Positions 33,454 to 43,520 of a DNA stretch of 64,000 bases are shown here, piece by piece (the stretch's first letter is position 1; each line of letters begins with the position of its first letter). The stretch lies in assembly GCA_021234155.1 (NCBI GenBank), contig JAJEKV010000040.1, positions 12,481,072-12,545,071 of the forward strand, written 5' to 3'. The notes below the pieces were generated by a model. That model saw only the letters and a program-made list of their open reading frames with translations. It did not search any database and was not told the DNA's origin. This DNA is from Isoetes taiwanensis. Taxonomy: Eukaryota; Streptophyta; Lycopodiopsida; Isoetales; Isoetaceae. Position numbers and translations under genes: made by a program.

Positions 33454-34743
33454 TCATGGTCGTTCCCCACGGATCCGGCGTGCTAACTGAAGGTCCTTGG
33501 TCATGATCGTCACTCGCTTGGCATGGATTGCACATAGGTTTGCATCGCCAAAGAGGGCCACCAAATAGGCCTCGGCTGCCTCCTGGAGTGCTAGAATGGC
33601 ATGAGTCTGAAACCGGAGATCCGTTTTAAATTCCTGAGCAATCTCTCGGACCAGCCACTGGAAAGGAAGTTTCCGTAGCAAAAACTCGGTGGATTTCTGG
33701 TACTTCCTTATTTCCCTAAGTGCCACGGTGCCAGACTTGTAACGATGCCTCCTCTTAGGCTGGGGTGGAGCTCCAGGAATAGTTTTCCCTGCTGTTCTTG
33801 GATACCGGGCCTTTCGGATGATCTCATCTCGTCGGTTGTCCTCTGCAGCCTTTGCGACACTACCCCGAGCCTTAAGCTGATCTTTGTACTGAGCACCCGA
33901 TTTACGGGGCGTCTTCTTCAGTTTTCGGCGAGGAACGCGAACTTCCGGAGGTGGCTGATCTTTCCGGTGCCTTTCTTCCTCTTCTTTTCTCAACCGCTCC
34001 TTTACTGCTTCTGTTGCTTCTCTCGCCCTCTGCTCTGCTTCATCCTGCATTCTCTTCAGGGCTTGCTCCTGTTCTACTTGCTGTTGATGGACAATATCCT
34101 CCCGAAGCTTAGCAGCCTCCTCTGTCAATTGCGTTGCCCTCTGAGACTGTGCCAGGAGTGCGGCTTGCTCCTCTGCTCGCTTTTCCCTGGCTATCCGGAT
34201 ATCCGTTCTTCGTTTAAGTTCCAGGAAGTAGCGTGGAGGGTTAGCCTGCATGTCCCGCTCGACAGCCCGCTGGAATTGGTCCGTGAAGAATGGGGGTGTT
34301 CCAGCTTCCCAGATAATACGGTTAGTCTCCTCTTCATATGAAAAAGTTGGGAGGGTGTATGCCCCCCCATCAAATAGGCACATCCCATTTCCAAGGTAAC
34401 GATACCCTGAAGCTGGGTCATCAGATGCAAGCCACTGTAGGTCCGCTTCCTGGGCCATTTGCAGGCTATTTTGGGCCTGTGTTTGTAGGGCCTCGGCTTC
34501 AGCTTGTTCGTCCCCTCCTGGCGGAAAGAACCGCGTATACTTCTGGACACCATCTTCCTGTTCAACTACGATGCAGGTTTCCCGGATGGCGTTGAGCTTG
34601 AATACAAAGCGCTCGTTGTAGCAAAAGAGCGGGAATGGTATTCTAATTCCTTCATAGAAGCGTTTGACAAAGTACTCCAGTAGCTCCTCTGTTTTGGCCT
34701 CTTCTTCAGGCGATGGGTTTGGGCGTGGCAGTAATTGGGCCAT
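33454..34743 (-). CDS. Accessory ORF 1: histone H3 fold fused to coiled-coil protein
   Basis: An uninterrupted 429-codon ORF; ATG at 34743 follows an acceptor-like CAAATCCCTATAG by eight bases. Residues 1-175 form an unrecognised N-terminal region ([39 protein letters not shown]). Residues about 180-260 are a highly charged coiled coil ([26 protein letters not shown]). Residues 265-329 are basic ([13 protein letters not shown]). Residues 330-429 (genomic 33756-33457) are a complete H3 core: [65 protein letters not shown]-x-[14 protein letters not shown]. It follows canonical H3 rather than CENH3. Changes include Trp for Arg83, Gly for the Glu in LFEDTN and Thr for Pro in IMPKD. The frame lies between the primer site and gag of the chromovirus, on its coding strand. 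Known H3 is about 136 residues, so this is a fusion. Role is inferred only: nucleosome binding or packaging. Confidence 0.93.
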   Translation of the reverse strand: MAQLLPRPNPSPEEEAKTEELLEYFVKRFYEGIRIPFPLFCYNERFVFKLNAIRETCIVVEQEDGVQKYTRFFPPGGDEQAEAEALQTQAQNSLQMAQEADLQWLASDDPASGYRYLGNGMCLFDGGAYTLPTFSYEEETNRIIWEAGTPPFFTDQFQRAVERDMQANPPRYFLELKRRTDIRIAREKRAEEQAALLAQSQRATQLTEEAAKLREDIVHQQQVEQEQALKRMQDEAEQRAREATEAVKERLRKEEEERHRKDQPPPEVRVPRRKLKKTPRKSGAQYKDQLKARGSVAKAAEDNRRDEIIRKARYPRTAGKTIPGAPPQPKRRHRYKSGTVALREIRKYQKSTEFLLRKLPFQWLVREIAQEFKTDLRFQTHAILALQEAAEAYLVALFGDANLCAIHAKRVTIMTKDLQLARRIRGERP

Positions 34744-35400
34744 CAGAGACTCTATAGGGATTTGGAATAGCGAGGCTTGCGCATGTAGACCTGCTTGGCT
34801 TCCTCCATTCTTAAAAAGTAGGCGCTAGGTGGGCACTGGGCAGGCGCTTGGGGGAGAAAGGTATGGGACGAGGTTTGGCTATGGCAGGGAAAAGCTTCCA
34901 GTTCCGGCGGCTATGGCGGCTAGGCGGAGCTCAAGAGGGCACTAGGTGTTAAAAAAAAAATGAAGGAAAAAGTTACCTTTGACTAACTTTTAAATTTTTA
35001 ACCCTAAATTTTTTTTAAAAAGGAAAAAGTGGCGGAACGCGCTTTTCGAGGTGGCGGGCACCCCCTACCTCGACGTTGCTACGCCCGCTAGGAACATCCG
35101 GGTACCCCCTGCCCGCCACTTAGGGTTAGGTTTTTTTTTTTTTTTTTTTTTTAAGGTGGCGGGCACCCCCTACCTCGAGGTCGCCACCGTCGCCAGCAAC
35201 ACCCGGGTACCCCCTGCCCGCCACTTAGGGTTAGGGTTTCGCGCCGGGTACACGTACCGTTATTCTACTTAAACCACATTAAAGCAATCATGACGGCATC
35301 TACTACACCACCCAACTCTCATACTACTCCAAATCCTCACTCACTAGCTAACGATCTAACGAGTTAGTATGTGGCCAGTGCAATAGTTTGGCTTCCCAGA
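34744..35400. promoter_or_regulatory. Chromovirus 5' leader
   Basis: It runs from the primer site to the first accessory ORF and has no long ORF of its own. It includes two GC-rich hairpin repeats and a T22 run (35047-35241), low-complexity A/T runs near 34950-35030, and a short minus-strand uORF ([12 protein letters not shown]) that ends inside the acceptor before the H3-fusion ORF. A GTGAGT donor-like site lies near 35345. It probably carries the shared leader exon, but I cannot place its start codon. Confidence 0.5.
35047..35241. repeat. Tandem pair of GC-rich hairpins flanking a T22 run
   Basis: Units 35047-35130 and 35154-35236 both start GGTGGCGGGCACCCCCTACC and end CCCCTGCCCGCCACTTAGGG. 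Within each unit GGTGGCGGGCA and TGCCCGCCACTT are inverted, so each folds into a stem. Between them is a T22 run (35131-35152). Each stem is followed by TTAGGGTTAGG, close to the plant telomere repeat. It lies in the 5' leader of the chromovirus, where packaging or translation signals would sit. Confidence 0.8.
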
Positions 35401-35417
35401 ACCATGCTCTGATACCA
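35401..35417 (-). promoter_or_regulatory. Primer binding site for initiator-Met tRNA
   Basis: On the minus strand TGGTATCAGAGCATGGT starts one base after the CGTCACA end of the 5' LTR. TGGTATCAGAGC is the standard complement of the plant initiator-methionine tRNA 3' end used by many gypsy elements. It fixes the direction of the element as minus. Confidence 0.95.
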
Positions 35418-35418
35418 C

Positions 35419-37427
35419 TGTGACGCTCCACGAATATATCGACCCTACCGTATACATACGGGACTTTCCCTCCCATGGCGACCGTGATCGCCACGAAGCG
35501 TGGCCCTCCTCCGTCTATCCCGGGCCATCTATGGAAAGATGCCCGAGTGAAGAACACGGAGGTGTCATTCGGCCCACGCCTTCAGTGGGACTCCTACGTC
35601 GCGGAAGCGTAAATACATGTTAGCACACAACACAAATATATATAAATATCCACCACGAAGGGTGGAACATCCATCCAAATACCAACGGCAAAGAATATAC
35701 ATCTAACCCTAAGGAAACACCCCAAACCCCAGGTTCTACCCCGGTTTAGACTCCTGTGAGGATAGACTGACGGCTCGGTCTCAAGAGATCAGCGATGCAG
35801 AGGTATAACTTTGGCGTTGGCTGGCATAGAACATCGGCTAGGGTTGTCCACTCCATCCGCCCCTCCCATGTGCACACTTTGCGGATGGGTCGAAGTCACG
35901 CTATGGCTTCGCTATAGCCCCAGGAGACGCAGGGCTCGAGGTATCACCCCGGCTGAGCCTACTCGGGGTTCATGGCGCCCGGTCCGATGAGGCAGGTCAG
36001 GGAAGCGTCCCCTTCCAGGATCACAGTGGTTCCATGGGTGAGCTAGAGAATACGTGCCGCATCAGCGACCCCCGCATTCATACCCAACTTACTCACCCTA
36101 AATCTACTCAAAGTGCAAGATGCTCCATACGGATCACACCTCTACACCCTGGGAGTGTCGGACCCATACCCGCCCCCACGTGACCGACTATCGAGGCCTA
36201 GCCTTTGTAGGAGTCTCGGGAGCCTTTTATGTTAGGTGCAAGACCCCACCCCCACTTCACCCTTGTGTCCCTTCTGCGGTGCTAAGCGGGGCCATAGCAT
36301 CTGACCGGTGGTCTCTTGTACACGAGCTCGAGGTATCACCTGTGAGCCTACTCCGGGGTTCATGGCCCGGTCCGATGAGGCAGGTCGGGGAAGCATCCCC
36401 TTCCGGGATCACGGTGGTTCCATGGGTGAGCTAGAGAATACGTGCGCATCGGCGACCCCGCATTCATGCCGACTTACTCACCCTAAATCTACTCAAAGTG
36501 CAAGCTGCTCCATACGGATCACACCTCTACACCCAGGGAGTGTCAGACCCATACCCGGCCCTCTACGTGACCGGCTATCAGGCCTAGCCCACTGTAGGAG
36601 TCTCAGGAGCCTTTTATGTTCGTGCAAGACCCCACCCCCACTTCACCACTGTGTCCCTTCTCTGGTGCTAAGCCAGGCCATAGCATCTACGACCCGGTGG
36701 TCTCTTGTACACAGGCCGCAACTAGTGGGATAATACAGGGCTCTATCTAGGAGCATACTACAATACATGGGCTCAGAGGTCTCTACCCCCCGTAATCCCC
36801 CCATTCCAAGAGTATTACTGTGCAAAGAACTATCAATCCATCCTTTAAGAGCAAGATCAGAATCAGAAATAAAGAGAACTCACCTTTACAATCAAGGGTT
36901 AGTTCCTACAAGTAACATAGAGAGAACAGAGAAACAATCACAACCAGTGCCCAACAGGGGCGCTACCCTAGAATTCACAAACTATACTAGCCACCCACCT
37001 GAGTTCTGGCTGGACCCGTTACCATTGGGTGCTTCCATCTCCTGGGTCTTGGTGTTCAGCTTCAGCTACACAGGTAAAAGTGCTTGGTATGGTGGCGCTC
37101 AGCTCCTGCTCCTTTTGGACGAATTTTGGGAGTCAATTAGGGATAGGGATCAGGTTGACAGCCCAATTTGGAAGTCCCCACGCTGGCCAATCGATTTAGG
37201 CCAGGTGGCGCCTTACCAAAGCATTAATTAATCTAATTAACCCATTTAATATTAATGCCTAGATTATAGGTTATTATCTTTAATGCTAATTAAATCCCTT
37301 TTTAGGTCAACCCCCTAGGTTACAATACCCCATGGTGGCGTACCTTTAGTGGGTGACGTGTCGGTATATTTATACGTATACCGTATAAATACGTTGCATA
37401 TACCGTATAAATACGTGGAACGTCACA
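35419..37427 (-). repeat. Chromovirus 5' LTR (2009 bp, with internal duplication)
   Basis: In coding orientation it runs from TGTGACGTTCCACG at 37427 to GGAGCGTCACA at 35419. It is about 400 bp longer than the 3' LTR because a block of about 396 bp is repeated in tandem (starts near 35934 and 36330, both beginning CTCGAGGTATCACC). LTR ends, A/T-box repeats and the ACGT element match the other copies. Confidence 0.9.
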
Positions 37428-37432
37428 GTTGA
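37428..37432. repeat. Target-site duplication of the chromovirus, right copy (GTTGA)
   Basis: Follows CGTCACA directly and matches 18153-18157. Confidence 0.9.
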
Positions 37433-40400
37433 GCATGGTGGTGGTATGAACATTAACTAGCATGTGACCTTCAGCTGCTTGCATGAGGCGAAGGATACTC
37501 TGGCAAACTTTAGACATGACATGAAGCATCATGCATTGTAGTTTGGGCTGAAAATGGACCGTTGTGGTGGTAGATTACTGAGGGGCAGTAGTAACCGCAA
37601 AGGCGAGTTATGTGTCCTGAGGCGTTAGATTATAGGGATGAATACCGTGGACTTGGCGTGATATCAAGCAAACCCAATTTGACTGTTAGACTGGAGGATT
37701 CAAAGCTTGATAGATCTCTTCCTGAGCCTGTTGATCTAAAGCAACTTGAGGGGGAGCTTGTGTAGGTTATTGTTATTGCTGAAGAGTGCGTGATGGTTTT
37801 TTTAGCGTAGATCTTGGGCGTTTTTGTCGTTAGCCATCCAATTTTAGCAGGATCAAAAGGTAGCCTTGAAGACTGTCCACGTTGTGGATGAGTTTGTTGA
37901 GGCTCTGAGGGTGACCGAAAGTGCGTAGGCGTGGTTTGGAAGGCATGGGGTTAGCACACGTGCATTCTTTTGTGGCATGATTGCACATATTGCAACGTTT
38001 GCAATGAGGAGACCCATTGACATAATTGCACGCCTTGGCGAGATGGCCCAAGCACCAGATTTCACTGTGTTGCAGTGGATGAGACTGTTGTGGGGTCAAG
38101 AGTTCTGAGGAACTAGCGCAGGTGGCATAAAAGAGAGGTAAGACAAGGGAACTCCCCGGAAAGACACATTGACCAAATGAATCACCAATTCTATAGCCTA
38201 AATCTGATCCAAAGATTTGGGACACAAATATTCTATCATAAGATGAATAATGGAGGCAGACCTTGCAAAAACCATACTAAAATCTGGCTCTGCATGGGAT
38301 ACTCTTTGAATTTGCCTACAAGAATAAGCAAGCGGTCAGCAAAGTCTCTTGAAGAATCCGTGGTCTATTGTTGGAGCTCATTGAGTTGTTCAAAAGCTGT
38401 TGATCGTCATCAGAAGAACTGTAGTGGGCCAGGAATACTGCTTTCATGTCATGCCAACTTTGTTTCCAATGGCTCCATGAGCCATTGGTGCGGTGCATCA
38501 CGCAACATGGTGGAGAAAATATGAAACTTAATTGATGGTTAGGAGTGACCATTGAGGACAGCAAAAGGCTCAAATTCTTCCATATGTACCTGAGCACTCT
38601 GATCTACGGTTGGCTTGCCCTTAGCATTGCCAAAAATAGGATAAGGAGTTTCAGATTGAGTCCCTGAGCAGAGACTGAAGGCAGAATAGGTTGGGTAGAA
38701 ACATATTGAGTTTGAGACATTGGGACTTGATTAGGCAGTGGGCCATGAGAAAAAGAGGGTCCTCCCATAGCTGCTACGGCGGCACTACTGTGAAGCCTGG
38801 GGTCTTGCAATGGCAGAAATCTTGTTGTTTGGAGGTGGAGCAACAGGGCATTCTTCAGGACCAAGAGTAAGATCACCAATATTATAAACATTAACAGGTG
38901 GTTGAAAAGATGGTGAGGATGGGAACTCATTGACATAAGTGGGGCCAAAAGAAACCTGAGTAGCCCATGCTATGTTGCAGCGAGGATAGTTGTGAAGGAA
39001 GTGGGGTCGGCATTGGCAGAATGTAAACATAAGTACTTTCCAGAGTTCGAAAATATGGTGGAGTCTAATGAACATGTGTGTGGTGATGCAATTGTGGCTA
39101 CGGACAATTTCGACAATGCGTGGGAGATTCTGGATGCAAAGAAACCCGAGGTGTGGGGGGTGTCAAATGAGCATGCGAACATGGGCAACCACCCTCAATA
39201 TTATAGTCTCCATCATAAGAATCACGAGCAGCTTTCCAGCGTTGTTGTCTCGCCAATCGAGCAGCAGTTTGGCTGAAAAGCTCTTCTTGAGTAAAAGGCT
39301 TGGGATGAAAGGAAGAAACTAATCCCAGGCATAGGCACCAGTGTTTGGGGTCTGGATTTGGGATAGCCCGCAAGACAGTCCTCTATGAGGACCCTTGGAT
39401 CAAGCAAACAAATCCTAAGCAATAGAGTGTCACATGGGATTTGCTGAAAAAGAGAAACTAAGAACTAAGAACAGACAATTAAGAGAAAGAAATAAGGAAA
39501 AATGTATGCCAAGTTAAGAATCACTTGAAATGATCAACGAGGATACATGAACTCTACAGAACATGGAGATGAGACAACTAGAAAAATACTAAGACTTGTC
39601 TAAGCTTCCAAGTCTAAGCATTTGATACAATGGCCTTGGGCCCAAATTAGCAAAAATATTGCCTTCTCAGATCTCAGTTATCTAGTCCCAAAATCTTTGC
39701 TGACAGCACTGGGGATTCTGCCATAATATCTGAAGTCATGATTGTCGTGATTCGTGCTACACGAGACTTGCGTTCCAAGGCCCACATTTTGTGGCCATGG
39801 GTTCTTCACGTCGTGGATTCCCATGGCCTCTTTCTTATTTTTCGTTTGCGTGGTCTTGGCTCCTGATGTGGACGCAGGGCCTTTGCCCTTGGGCTCTTTT
39901 ATATACCTTAGAGATAGTCATGTGCCTTTGGGCACGGGATTCACAGGAGCCTGAGAAGTTTAAGGCTCATTGGATAATGATTTTTGTTGAAGGATATACC
40001 CTTTTAATGTGTTGGTTATCACTAGAGATGCCAGTACTTATCATACAACATCGTCGAGACAGTCGATGGTGGTTGAGCAACAAGTGCAGGAGCCAGAGTG
40101 GGCACTGAAAGTTGCGTGATAGCAAGGACTGAAGGATGAGGAGCATCAAGAGGCTTGGATGAAAGTTGAGCAATGGGGAAGGGCGTGCAATGGAAGCAGT
40201 TGGACTAGGAGTCTGAGAAGAAGAAGTGGAAGCAGAGACACCGCCAAAGTGCTTAGAGGATGCTCTGATATGAAAGACTTAAAAGGCAGGTTGAGAGAAG
40301 GGAACCAACAACTAATCTCGCTTGCATTGAGGAGTTCAAGCTTGTAACACGAGAAAAAAGAACCATTTTTTATCAACTCCTCTGTTGGCAAATTTCTGTC

Positions 40401-40601
40401 CATAAAAAGAGCAACACAATCTGGGGCCCTCTTGTGATAGTATGGGCTATATAGAGGCCCGAAGAATTGGCTATGGATATTAGAATTTTTAGACAAGCAA
40501 GTCAAGGAGTAAGTCGAGAATTTAGACTAATAGGGCAGTTTAATCTTTAAAGGCATGTCAATGGAGAAACTTGTATAGTAATTCTGGAAAATAACTGTTG
40601 G
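37433..40601 (-). mobile_element. Gypsy copy B, 5' portion: LTR/leader, gag and zinc knuckle
   Basis: Minus strand. 40601-39350 is the LTR or leader, homologous to 52545-53797 in copy A. A primer-site-like TGGTGCCTATGCCTGGGA follows near 39345. Gag is decayed through 39300-38170 (SHWKQSWHDMKAVFLAHY). A Cys/His cluster lies at 38090-37950 (CKRCNMCNHATKECTC). The element is cut at 37432 by the chromovirus and continues at 18157. It provides empty sites for both insertions found in copy A. Multiple stops and frameshifts make it non-functional. Confidence 0.8.
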
Positions 40602-42499
40602 CCCGCCCAATGTGTCAATCCAGATACCAAATTAGTGATATTTGCCTCATTATTAAATATTATGAGGAAGAAATCATTCCCAATGGAATTAATTGACTCA
40701 AAATGACGTAATTAATATCTATGAAAAAGAGCATCGGTAACTTGAATAATGATGATATCGAGGTTCTAGTTGTCTGCTTATTCCTGGAAAGAATCTTCAT
40801 GATGTCAGACTTGTTGCCTTATTGGACGAAGGCAAGTGCATTAGATACTCTCGTGCTTCTGGTTTGGTGGGAGATCATTTCTAATCCATTCGCTAAACGT
40901 GGTTAACAAAGCGTCGGGCAGAATTGCCACTCCAAGGTAGTCAAGAGGGACGCCACTTAGGCCCTTGAACGATTGTCCACTACTATCTTGAGTCCCAATT
41001 GATCTCTATTGCTAGTACCCCCACCAACACAAGTACTTCCATCGAAATTAGAACAAGAGAACTGCCCCGTGGATGAGGCATTTGAGTCTGGATTTGCTCA
41101 CCACCATCATGGTTAATGTCTAAACAAGCATTCGGAGTTGGCGTATAGCTTGAAGCCTTGCAAAAAGGAGCATCTCCTGCATTATCCTTAATCCTTCCGC
41201 AGACGTAGATCCAACATCCATGGATTGGCTTGGATGTACTGCCATACTTGCAGCCAAGGCAAGTTCTGACCGAGTGAATATAGGTGCAATAAGCATTTCC
41301 TGTCGTGCCTTGGAAAGAGGTTTTCCCAATGGGTAGAAGATTTTGAGATATTATAGGATTGGAGGAATTCATAGTGGTACTTTTTTTAGGGTTGCATGTT
41401 GTCTTAGCTACATACTTTCTAAATACGAGGGCAACATTAGACGCAACAAAGGAGTGCTACAGCACCACCGATCTTGTTACCTTAGGGGAAATTTGGAAGA
41501 CAAGAAGAATCGCTCCTTTCTAGTGTAAACGCTACTTTTTGGGATCAAAGTTCACAGCACCAGCTTCTACGGACACATGCCTTCACTTTGGGAGCTCAGA
41601 TAGGCCCTAGGCTGCCCTCTAGAATCCACATATACCATCACTGCCAACCCTGTCGCTTACACATGTGGTCGTGATTTACGGAGCTTCACCAACATCACTT
41701 CCTGCTTAGATTACATCTTGATTAGATAGACTTGCTTTGGCAATGTTAAGATTTATTCTTGCACTTGGTCGTTAATGCCTAATAGATATATCTTATAGAC
41801 CCTGTTTGACAGCAGTTGGAGAGAATTATGCCAAGCCAAATTTAAGGAAAATGTTGTGATTTTGTAATAGGAAATAGGTATGGATCCTCTATTAACATAA
41901 GGTTTTTCCCTCAAAAACTCGCTGAAAAGGGGGTTTTTCAATTCCTCGATAGTGGTGGGCATGTTGTGCTCTCTTTCTTGTATTAGGTACCATAGACCTC
42001 ATAGTCTTTGCAGACGAAAAAGTTCAATTCAATTCAATCCTTATTTTTACTTCAATATGATAAATTTGCACAAGTTGATGGCGGGAAAAGTTTTCATCTA
42101 TTTTTATTTTTAACAGGTCAAAGTTGCTCGATGTAATGAAGAAGGCGGACCTATCCTCATGTCTGAGATGGATATTTGAGATTTTATATTCCATTCTTAA
42201 TCTTTGGACTAAAAATAGAACTATTGGTTTCAAATTATTCAGTCTACTTCCTTTTCTTTGGAGCAAACCCTGAGGGAGTGGGTGTATTTCATGTTAGTTT
42301 CTTTGGATAAAAAACAACCACAAAGCTTTGCACAAGCACTTCAAATAATGCTGTATCACATCTTACTGAAGCAAAATCAAACCTGATATAAGTGAAGTCT
42401 TGATGCCACTTCTATTCAACGAACCACATCTGTTACTGTAATAGAAGATGAAGAACAATTTCGCAGACAATTAGATGCCCATTGATTCAGTGATTCACT
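40602..42499. other. Mostly non-coding; one low-confidence ORF and a dispersed repeat
   Basis: A minus-strand 129-codon frame (41372-40983) is Cys-rich (AYCTYIHSVRTCLGC, GCWIYVCGRIK, APFCKAS) and could be a gene fragment, but it has no signal peptide, splice partner or recognised family. The dispersed repeat copy 2 lies at 41702-41890. The rest shows nothing I can name. Confidence 0.35.
41702..41890 (+). repeat. Dispersed repeat family, copy 2 (copy 1 at 9271-9455)
   Basis: Ordered blocks TTACATCTTGAT, TAGACTTGCTTTG, GCACTTGGTC, GTTGGAGAGAATTATGCC and AAGCCAAAT are shared with 9271-9455 in the same orientation. Confidence 0.6.
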
Positions 42500-42504
42500 G
42501 CAGT

Positions 42505-42720
42505 CAAGGATTCCGGCTAGAAAAGCCAGAGCACAGAAAAACAAGGTGATACACCGCAGCAACAGCTATCCGGCTAACAAAGCCAGAGCAACAATCATAC
42601 CTGAGCAACAATCCGGCTAACAAAGCCAGTCAAGCGCCTCTTCAATCTGTGTGATCAACAGTCTGGCTTCCTTCCGGCCAACTCGAGCAAGATGCTTCCT
42701 TCCGGCCCTCGGTTCTTCAG
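42505..42720. repeat. Interspersed CCGGCTAACAAAGCCAG hairpin motif
   Basis: Copies occur near 42512 (one change), 42571 and 42614, with shorter TTCCGGCC versions near 42672 and 42700. Each full motif is a small stem, GGCT paired with AGCC. Copies are 40-60 bp apart. Confidence 0.6.
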
Positions 42721-43520
42721 CTCCGACAATAAGCAACAACAGGACGTCTTCTGCGAATCTGTCTGCACTGGTTTAATCAAATTTGATGCATACACCTGTC
42801 CATATAACGTGTACATCATACCTTCTATTTTTCTTTTCATGCTATTATTTTTTTTTTTTTTTTATGTGACATGAACCATTATTTTATCATTTCAGTATAT
42901 TCTAACCATTTACTGGGTCATACATCAATTTGACCTGTGGTTTTCAAAAAATAGAATTATTGCTTTCTTTTCATATTTGTTCAATCTGTAATTTGGTATT
43001 TCTTATGTTTCAATAACGATTTTGCATGTTCATTAGTGTAGTAGGCGGCCATTGGCACATTCTAGAAATTCTTTATTCAAAATCTATTTCGATAGCCTTT
43101 ACTAAATACGAGGGGGCACTTTCTTTATTGCTTGTTCTCCAAAAAAATGGCCCCATTTCAAAGCATGCAACGAGCGTATCGGCAACTTGGTTGAGGCATT
43201 CTTCTATAATGAATTCATATGGGGCAGATAAACGTTGCGTAACTGTTAAGGTCAAACCTCATACATATAAGCTTACTTTTTCTATACTTAACCCTAAGGA
43301 CATCACTATTAAGCAAACATTAATTACTTTGAGAAATTTAAAATTCTATTTGAGCACGAAATAGATCGCACACTATCCACACAATTCCAAATATGGTCGG
43401 GTTGAAGCAGAAGTTGGCGTTTTATTCTAGAAATTACGCCATATTATAGCATGTGTGAAATTGCATTCAAGGGGACTTTCCCACGCTCTTGCTTGACTAA
43501 AAACAAATGCAAAGAAGATG

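Larger units (their letters stand above)
18158..37427 (-). mobile_element. 19.3-kb chromovirus (Ty3/gypsy) with accessory histone-fold ORFs
   Basis: The element runs on the minus strand. Its 5' LTR is 37427-35419, primer site 35417-35401, accessory ORFs 34743-31095, gag from 30873, pol ending at 20254, polypurine tract 19773-19761 and 3' LTR 19760-18158. LTRs begin TGTGACG and end CGTCACA, with 5-bp target duplications. Gene order protease-RT-RNase H-integrase and a chromodomain at the integrase C-terminus identify a chromovirus. Size is well above the usual 5-8 kb, from two causes: about 4 kb of extra ORFs before gag, and about 5.8 kb of inverted LTR material splitting gag. The pol frame has one in-frame stop (23342-23340) and frameshifts near 22380 and 21035, so this copy is probably not autonomous. 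It sits inside gypsy copy B. Structure is seen directly; the functional state is inference. Confidence 0.9.

Noticed and set aside
33457-33756. Reading the H3 fold as centromeric CENH3
   Set aside because: Segments such as LPFQ-x-LVREIAQ and FKTDLRF follow canonical H3, and the longer loop and divergent N-helix of CENH3 are absent.
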